DNA from: Cyanobacteriota bacterium | GTDB taxonomy: Bacteria > Cyanobacteriota > Cyanobacteriia > SKYG9 | Length of the DNA stretch: 8,778 nt | Direction: 5' to 3' | Assembly (NCBI GenBank): GCA_025054735.1 | Contig: JANWZG010000146.1 | Span: 1 to 8,778, forward strand | The notes under the pieces: model-generated | The model's input: only the letters and a program-made list of their open reading frames with translations | Told to the model about the DNA's origin: nothing | Database searches by the model: none | In this document: positions 1-4,345 of the stretch, piece after piece | Numbering within the stretch: the stretch's first letter is position 1 | How the letters are laid out: every line of letters begins with the position of its first letter | Made by a program: the position numbers and the translations under genes

Positions 1-200
1 TCAGCCCAGTCCCACTCCTCTGCTGTCACTGGGCGCAGGTTGCAGTCTACTAGCTTCATTTCCCAGGTTTGAGGCAAGATCCCTGCCACCGTGATGATAC
101 CCAGGGGTGGCAACTGTGCCTTTAGGTTCACCAGTTCCAATGTCTTGTCAAATGACCAAAAGCTTTGGGGAAAGCGGGGATAAACCAACAGTGCACGCAT
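1..200 (-). CDS. B12-binding domain radical SAM protein, N-terminal 66 residues (cut by window edge)
   Basis: An ATG at 198-200 on the minus strand opens a frame of 66 codons that runs off the left edge without a stop. It begins MRALLVYPRFPQSFWSFDKT, continues with LPPLGIITVAGIL and ends PVTAEEWDWA. This matches what I remember of the start of the cyanobacterial B12-binding radical SAM proteins: a Rossmann-like cobalamin-binding fold comes first, and the 4Fe-4S CxxxCxxC radical SAM domain, which would lie outside the window, comes later. The substrate of this family is not known to me. A GAGGAG stretch lies about 12 bases before the ATG, which is long for a ribosome binding site. The gene lies downstream of phoU on the same strand with about 170 bases between them, so it may have its own promoter. 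The family call rests on the N-terminus alone. Confidence 0.7.
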   Translation of the reverse strand, partial: MRALLVYPRFPQSFWSFDKTLELVNLKAQLPPLGIITVAGILPQTWEMKLVDCNLRPVTAEEWDWA

Positions 201-370
201 GGAAGTGCTGACTCCTCAGTGACAACAGAACGGTGACCGTGCTGACAAGAGGATTCTCTACAACACTTACACAACCCTCACTGCACTATATCATCCTCCT
301 AGCCTAGGTAACAGCATCAGCATTTCACTAAAAAGTATTGACATTCCTAGCGACTGCGACATCTCTAGGG

Positions 371-1024
371 CTACCGCTGTCCAGTGACAATGTAGGCAAC
401 TCGCTGGCCAATGTTAGTAGCGTGGTCTGCCATGCGTTCTAGGTGACGGATCACTAAGACTAAGAGCACGATCGGCTCCACTACCCCCTGAATGTTGCTT
501 TGTCCTGCCAGCAGCTTATAGAGTTCGTCATAGTCAGAATCGACGGCATCGTCTCGTTCTTTCACCGCTAGACCCGATTCAGCATCTAGGTTTGATAAGG
601 CCGCCAGACTCATCGCTAACATGGCACGACAGCGATCGAGCATAATCTGGATCCGCGCCATGCACTCTTGAGGAGGATACTGGAAAAGTTTAATGGCAAT
701 CTCCCCTAAATCTTTAGCGTAGTCACCAATCCGCTCTAAATCTCGAACTAGCTGCATAACAGCACTTAACATCCGTAGGTCTTGATTGATGGGAGACTGT
801 AATGCCATTAACCCTACACAGTCTAGCTCAATCTTTTTGTAGAGCTGATCAATTTGCTTATCTTGAACAGCAATCTGACTGGCAGCCTCTAGGTGACTCT
901 CAAACAGAGCTTGGCGCGCTAGCCAGCATGAATGCTCTACAAGTGCACCCATTCGCAAAACATCTCGCTGCACTTGTCTCAGTTGCCGTTCAAAGTTAGC
1001 GCGATGACTAAATCTCTGTTCCAC
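371..1024 (-). CDS. phoU: Phosphate signalling complex protein PhoU
   Basis: PhoU is a cytoplasmic all-helical protein that links the PstSCAB phosphate transporter to the PhoR-type kinase and damps the Pho response when phosphate is ample. Two PhoU helical bundles are visible. Each carries the metal-cluster type signature near its end: LERIGDYAKD at residues 96-105 and LERMADHATNI at 195-205. The text VQRDVLRMGALVEHSCWLAR near the start is typical of cyanobacterial PhoU. I chose the GTG at 1022-1024 (217 residues, a normal family length): known homologues start near EQR-S-R--F-RQL, and an AGGTG lies five bases upstream. The frame is open to another GTG at 1084, giving 237 residues, but those extra 20 residues do not look like PhoU. 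No pst genes lie beside it. Confidence 0.9.
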   Translation of the reverse strand: MEQRFSHRANFERQLRQVQRDVLRMGALVEHSCWLARQALFESHLEAASQIAVQDKQIDQLYKKIELDCVGLMALQSPINQDLRMLSAVMQLVRDLERIGDYAKDLGEIAIKLFQYPPQECMARIQIMLDRCRAMLAMSLAALSNLDAESGLAVKERDDAVDSDYDELYKLLAGQSNIQGVVEPIVLLVLVIRHLERMADHATNIGQRVAYIVTGQR

Positions 1025-1073
1025 CAATACACCTATGTTCCTTTGATAGCAGAGAATGGAATCGTAGCGACAA

Positions 1074-1105
1074 AGTACTAACACGAGAGTACTGATATAA
1101 GTACT
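1074..1105. repeat. Three AGTACT palindromes upstream of phoU
   Basis: The hexamer AGTACT occurs at 1074-1079, 1088-1093 and 1100-1105, start-to-start distances of 14 and 12 bases. Each copy is its own reverse complement. They lie 50 to 81 bases before the preferred phoU GTG. That is a place for an operator or a 5'-UTR element. They do not match the CTTAACCT-like Pho box known from Synechocystis. The function is an inference. Confidence 0.4.
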
Positions 1106-1193
1106 AATCCACTGCGCCGAACTCGATAGGCAGCACCCACTGCTTGAGCAACGTTAGACACCAAATAATTCCTAGCATCATACAATTCCCAGC

Positions 1194-1223
1194 ATTATAG
1201 GAGTTCACCAGTTGTACATACAA
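1194..1223 (-). promoter_or_regulatory. Candidate sigma-70 type promoter for phoU
   Basis: On the minus strand TTGTAT (1218-1223) is followed after 18 bases by a perfect TATAAT (1194-1199). Transcription would start near 1187 and run towards phoU with a leader of roughly 160 bases that includes the AGTACT repeats. The -35 box matches consensus at four of six positions. No other evidence supports it. Confidence 0.3.
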
Positions 1224-1310
1224 TGCAAGGTCACAGTCTAGTCTCAGGGTATTGCTTTAACCCGTAGTCAACGCTTTAGTGCTAAATTGCCAATTACTAT
1301 CTCTACAGCT

Positions 1311-1350
1311 ATAGCCTTCAATTTAACGCAGCAATAGTTGTAAAGGCTAT
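1311..1350. repeat. 8-bp inverted repeat
   Basis: ATAGCCTT (1311-1318) and AAGGCTAT (1343-1350) are exact reverse complements separated by 24 bases. No T-run follows on either strand, so it is not a standard terminator. The long loop makes it a weak structure. It may be chance. Confidence 0.3.
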
Positions 1351-1418
1351 GCCACCTATCAATATCACCAGCTACAGACACTATGGCTATTCGCCATCAA
1401 CTTCAGGAACCATCACAT

Positions 1419-1443
1419 TAATAACAACTATAATAACAACTAT
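1419..1443. repeat. 12-base tandem repeat, two copies
   Basis: AATAACAACTAT occurs twice back to back (1420-1431 and 1432-1443), and the preceding T extends the period by one base. The block is AT-rich and non-coding, and is followed by a GATATT-GATATT doublet near 1452-1464. It resembles a short tandemly repeated element but has only two copies. Confidence 0.6.
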
Positions 1444-1531
1444 GTATTCATGATATTGATATTGACGATAGTATCTAGAGATTAAGAAATGAGAAATGAT
1501 ATATTATCAAACGCTCATGATCCCGTAAAGG

Positions 1532-1657
1532 ATGCTTCTACTTATAGGATTTCCTTATAGGATTGAGCGCGGAATTGACTTGGCGCGGGTGTTTATGGCC
1601 ATTGACACAGACTGTGACGTAGAGCTAAAGCCTATCTATTGGCGTTATATTTCTTGA
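1532..1657 (+). CDS. Doubtful 41-residue ORF
   Basis: An ATG at 1532 opens 41 codons ending in TGA at 1655-1657. The product starts MLLLIGFPYRIERGIDLARV and ends PIYWRYIS. It has no clear membrane segment and I do not recognise it. AAAGG directly abuts the ATG, too close for a normal ribosome binding site. The 11-base direct repeat CTTATAGGATT (1541-1551 and 1554-1564) lies inside it and, with a period of 13, is read in two different frames, which argues against selection on the protein. A frame this short can occur by chance. Confidence 0.15.
   Translation: MLLLIGFPYRIERGIDLARVFMAIDTDCDVELKPIYWRYIS
1541..1564. repeat. 11-base direct repeat CTTATAGGATT
   Basis: Two exact copies lie at 1541-1551 and 1554-1564, separated by two bases (period 13). 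They lie about 300 bases before cbbY. A paired regulator site is possible, but no known operator matches it that I can name. Confidence 0.45.
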
Positions 1658-1866
1658 CAATTCTGACATCACGGGTTCCAATTGCTCCAGACGGGATAGC
1701 CTAACAATCTCAATACTGAGTTCCTAACCTCGTAGAATCATAGAGGGTAGTTTTAGCCACTTGATGATGCATGGAGAAAATCACTCTGTGCACAGGAGCT
1801 TAAGTTGCTGACTGTTGCTCATCACGGCTTACGACTATCTGACCGAGCAATGGTGTTAATGGGGAT

Positions 1867-2646
1867 ATGGCAGAACTGCAAGCGCTGATTTTTGATGTTG
1901 ATGGCACTCTGGCAGATACTGAGCGAGATGGGCATCGAGTCGCATTTAACCGGGCTTTTGCGGAAGCTGGGCTAGATTGGGACTGGACAGTTGATTTGTA
2001 TGGCAAGTTATTGAAGGTAACAGGTGGCAAAGAGCGAATACTGCACTATCTAGAGACCTATCGGCCTGATTTTCCTCGTCCTCAGAATCTTAAGGAGTTT
2101 ATTGCTGGGCTGCACGCTGCCAAGACTCGCCATTACACCCAGTTGCTAGCAGAGGGCAGTATTCCCTTGCGTCCAGGGGTCAAGCGCCTGCTAGAAGAGG
2201 CACGGGCTGAAGGCTTACGGCTGGCGATCGCCACCACAACAACCCCTGCCAATGTGACAGCTCTAGTGGAAAGTACCCTAGGTAGGCAAGGCATGAGCTG
2301 GTTTGAGGTGATTGGTGCTGGTGATGTTGTGCCTGCAAAAAAGCCTGCCCCTGACATTTATACTTATGTGTTGGAAAAGATGCGGCTGAGTCCCAATGAG
2401 TGTCTTGCCTTTGAAGACTCGGATAACGGGCTGAAGTCGGCAACAGCGGCTGGCTTAAGGACGATTGTTACAGTAAACGACTATACTCGAACCCAAGACT
2501 TCACGGGTGCGATTCTGGTTCTGGATCATCTTGGGGATCCTGGCAACGTATTCCAAGTGATTAGCGGTCAAGCTGGATGGACAACCTATCTGGATGTAGC
2601 GTTGGTACGATCGTTGTATCATCAACACGTTAGCTTACGGAAGTAG
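1867..2646 (+). CDS. cbbY: CbbY-type HAD phosphatase (likely xylulose-1,5-bisphosphate phosphatase)
   Basis: CbbY enzymes remove a phosphate from xylulose-1,5-bisphosphate, a misfire product and inhibitor of Rubisco, returning xylulose-5-phosphate to the Calvin cycle. All four HAD motifs are visible: DVDGTLADTE (nucleophile Asp10, acid/base Asp12), Thr123 in LAIATTTT, Lys159 in AKKPAPDIY, and EDSDNG (Glu183, Asp184, Asp186). The cap domain carries TERDGHR (18-24) and LYGKLLKVTGGKER (44-57), which are characteristic of CbbY and its plastid homologue (Arabidopsis At3g48420) as I recall them, so I prefer this over a generic HAD-IA call. Length, 259 residues, is usual. A GGGG lies just before the ATG. 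The stop is five bases before the next ATG, so the two genes are probably co-translated. Substrate is inferred from motifs, not shown. Confidence 0.85.
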   Translation: MAELQALIFDVDGTLADTERDGHRVAFNRAFAEAGLDWDWTVDLYGKLLKVTGGKERILHYLETYRPDFPRPQNLKEFIAGLHAAKTRHYTQLLAEGSIPLRPGVKRLLEEARAEGLRLAIATTTTPANVTALVESTLGRQGMSWFEVIGAGDVVPAKKPAPDIYTYVLEKMRLSPNECLAFEDSDNGLKSATAAGLRTIVTVNDYTRTQDFTGAILVLDHLGDPGNVFQVISGQAGWTTYLDVALVRSLYHQHVSLRK

Positions 2647-2651
2647 TGCCC

Positions 2652-3575
2652 ATGAAAATTGTAGTCACGGGTGCAACCGGATTTATCGGCAGTCGGCTAG
2701 TGGAGCGTCTCCAAGCTGAGGGTCATACAGTAGTTGTGCTAACGCGATCGCCAGCACGAGCACACCGAATTTTTCCTGCCCAAGCCTTTCCTAAGGTTGA
2801 GGTTGTGAGCTATGACCCGATGGCCTTAGGTGATTGGCAACAGGCCCTAGTTGGTTGTGATGGGGTTGTTAACCTAGCAGGTGCTCCTATTGCTGATCAG
2901 CGCTGGACACGGGAGTACAAGCAAGAGATTCTCAATAGTCGCCAAGGTGCTACCCGTACCCTGGTAGCTGCGATTGCCAATGCCAATCCTCGCCCATCAG
3001 TGCTGGTCAGTGCCTCTGCTATTGGATATTACGGCACTAGCGAGACAGCGACCTTTGAGGAAACTAGCCCAGCAGGCACAGACTTTTTGGCCGAGGTCTG
3101 TCAAGAATGGGAAGCTGCAGCTCAGGAGGTAACTAGGGCTGGGGTGCGCTTGGTGATTACCCGTATTGGCATCGTGGTAGGCAATGGGGGTGCGATCGCC
3201 AAAATGCTGATGCCATTCCGTCTGTTTATTGGTGGCCCGTTGGGTAAGGGCAGTCAATGGTTCTCATGGATTCACCGTGATGATCTAGCTGGTCTAATCC
3301 TGATGGCCCTTTCCCGTCCTGATATTAGTGGTGTTCTCAATGCTACTGCTCCGAACCCTGTACGCATGACAGAACTCTGCCAAACCTTGGGAACATTGCT
3401 TCAGCGTCCCTCCTGGTTACCCGTACCTGCCTTTGCCTTAGAACTCTTGCTAGGCGATGCTGCTAAATTAGTTTTGGAGGGGCAGAAAGTCATCCCTAAG
3501 CGTGCTCAAGAGCTTGGGTTTCAGTACCAGTACCCTACGATCGCAGATGCGCTTGCTCAGGTGATTCAGGAGTAA
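2652..3575 (+). CDS. TIGR01777-type NAD(P)-dependent epimerase-like protein
   Basis: This is an extended short-chain dehydrogenase-like protein of the TIGR01777 (YfcH-like) family. The N-terminal nucleotide-binding motif TGATGFIG is at residues 6-13, NLAGAPI at 74-80, the SASAIGYYG strand-loop at 120-128 and WIHRDDLAG at 206-214. The C-terminal segment from about 250 (RPSWLPVPAFALELLLGDAA and on to PTIADAL) is the DUF1731 region. Length is 307 residues. Homologues in cyanobacteria and chloroplasts (Slr1223, GIANT CHLOROPLAST 1) were reported to affect division and were once misnamed SulA; the reaction is unknown. I chose the ATG at 2652 because GGAAG at 2639-2643 is eight bases upstream; a GTG at 2646 would add two residues and overlap the cbbY stop by one base. 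Confidence 0.9.
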   Translation: MKIVVTGATGFIGSRLVERLQAEGHTVVVLTRSPARAHRIFPAQAFPKVEVVSYDPMALGDWQQALVGCDGVVNLAGAPIADQRWTREYKQEILNSRQGATRTLVAAIANANPRPSVLVSASAIGYYGTSETATFEETSPAGTDFLAEVCQEWEAAAQEVTRAGVRLVITRIGIVVGNGGAIAKMLMPFRLFIGGPLGKGSQWFSWIHRDDLAGLILMALSRPDISGVLNATAPNPVRMTELCQTLGTLLQRPSWLPVPAFALELLLGDAAKLVLEGQKVIPKRAQELGFQYQYPTIADALAQVIQE

Positions 3576-3651
3576 AATCAGCTACTATCTCTTTTCAGTG
3601 CTGAGAGGGCTAGATTTAGGATGAGTATTCGATTGATCAACAATGCTTGCT

Positions 3652-3656
3652 AGGAG
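3652..3656 (+). promoter_or_regulatory. Strong ribosome binding site deciding the DUF2839 start
   Basis: AGGAG lies seven bases before the ATG at 3664. An upstream in-frame ATG at 3643 has no such motif and would place the AGGAG inside the coding region, so 3664 is preferred. Confidence 0.7.
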
Positions 3657-3663
3657 CGAACCT

Positions 3664-3876
3664 ATGGGTGACTCAAAACGACGAAAAGATACGCTGGGCG
3701 ATGACTATGGTAAAGAACAACGGCTCTATCCCTGGTTTCCTCTGACTAAAAGCCAGACGCAGACGTTCATGAAAATCACCTCTACAGGTGCATGGATTGG
3801 TATCTTTGCTATGATTGCTGCCTGGCTGACCATTCGCTTTATAGGGCCTTATTTTGGCTGGTGGGATATTAACTAG
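3664..3876 (+). CDS. DUF2839 family small membrane protein
   Basis: A 70-residue protein beginning MGDSKRRKDTLGDDYGKEQR, the charged N-terminus typical of DUF2839 proteins of cyanobacteria and some plastid lineages. After LYPWFPLTKSQTQTF comes one hydrophobic segment at about residues 43-63 (GAWIGIFAMIAAWLTIRFIG) and the aromatic tail PYFGWWDIN. It should be a single-span membrane protein, perhaps in the thylakoid; the location is inference and the function is unknown. It sits 88 bases after the epimerase-like gene and 34 bases before the DHNA-CoA hydrolase gene on the same strand, so it is likely co-transcribed at least with the latter. Confidence 0.85.
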   Translation: MGDSKRRKDTLGDDYGKEQRLYPWFPLTKSQTQTFMKITSTGAWIGIFAMIAAWLTIRFIGPYFGWWDIN

Positions 3877-3910
3877 ACGGGTATATCGCGCCATCCATGG
3901 TTAGGGAGCT

Positions 3911-4321
3911 ATGGCATTCACCTACGATCGCACCATTCGTTTTCAAGATACCGATGCAGCAGGCGTTGTTTTTTTCGCTAATATCTTAGCAATTTGCCAT
4001 GAGGCCTACGAAGCTTCCTTGGCAGCTAGCAGTGTTGATTTGAAGAGTTTTTTTAGTGGCCGAGAGTTAGCTGTGCCCATTACCCATACTAGGGCAGACT
4101 TTTTGCGTCCATTGTTTTGCGGCGATCGTATTACCATTCAACTAACACCCCAACAGACCAGCGATACCGACTTTGAGGTGCAGTATCAACTAGTCAGTAG
4201 CGAACGACCCGATAAGCTAGTGAGTAGTGTTTTTACCCGTCATGTTTGTGTTCAGGTGGCAACTCGTACTCGCACCCATCTGCCAGCTACTATCTTGCAG
4301 TGGTTGGAGCAGTGGAAATAG
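3911..4321 (+). CDS. 1,4-dihydroxy-2-naphthoyl-CoA hydrolase (hotdog thioesterase, Slr0204-like)
   Basis: This enzyme releases 1,4-dihydroxy-2-naphthoate from its CoA ester, a late step in making phylloquinone, the secondary electron acceptor of photosystem I. The 136-residue protein is a single-domain hotdog thioesterase of the 4-hydroxybenzoyl-CoA type. The signature FQDTDAAGVVFFANILAICH (11-30) holds the expected catalytic aspartate (Asp15) and is followed by EAYEASL, matching the cyanobacterial Slr0204 group as I recall it. AGGGAG at 3903-3908 serves as ribosome binding site, close to the ATG. The gene is sometimes given the functional name menI, although the E. coli MenI is only distantly related. 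It ends 24 bases from the stop of the ClC gene on the opposite strand. Confidence 0.88.
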   Translation: MAFTYDRTIRFQDTDAAGVVFFANILAICHEAYEASLAASSVDLKSFFSGRELAVPITHTRADFLRPLFCGDRITIQLTPQQTSDTDFEVQYQLVSSERPDKLVSSVFTRHVCVQVATRTRTHLPATILQWLEQWK

Positions 4322-4345
4322 GGGTGTGCTGCTTGGTTACGGGTA

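Larger units (their letters stand above)
1085..1866. other. Long divergent intergenic region between phoU and cbbY
   Basis: This 780-base stretch separates minus-strand phoU from plus-strand cbbY. It holds the AGTACT copies and the candidate phoU promoter near its left end, an inverted repeat at 1311-1350, a 12-base tandem repeat at 1419-1443, an AT-rich patch around 1420-1520 with GATATT repeats, an 11-base direct repeat at 1541-1564 and a doubtful 41-codon frame at 1532-1657. I found no tRNA-like cloverleaf and no convincing sigma-70 promoter for cbbY. A TTGACA at 1655-1660 has no matching -10 box at the right distance. Confidence 0.6.

Noticed and set aside
1655..1660. TTGACA as a -35 box for cbbY
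   Set aside because: The bases 16-18 positions downstream do not resemble a -10 box, and the start codon is about 200 bases away.
1800..2030. 76-codon minus-strand frame over the start of cbbY
   Set aside because: It is antisense to the conserved HAD motif I region and has no recognisable product.
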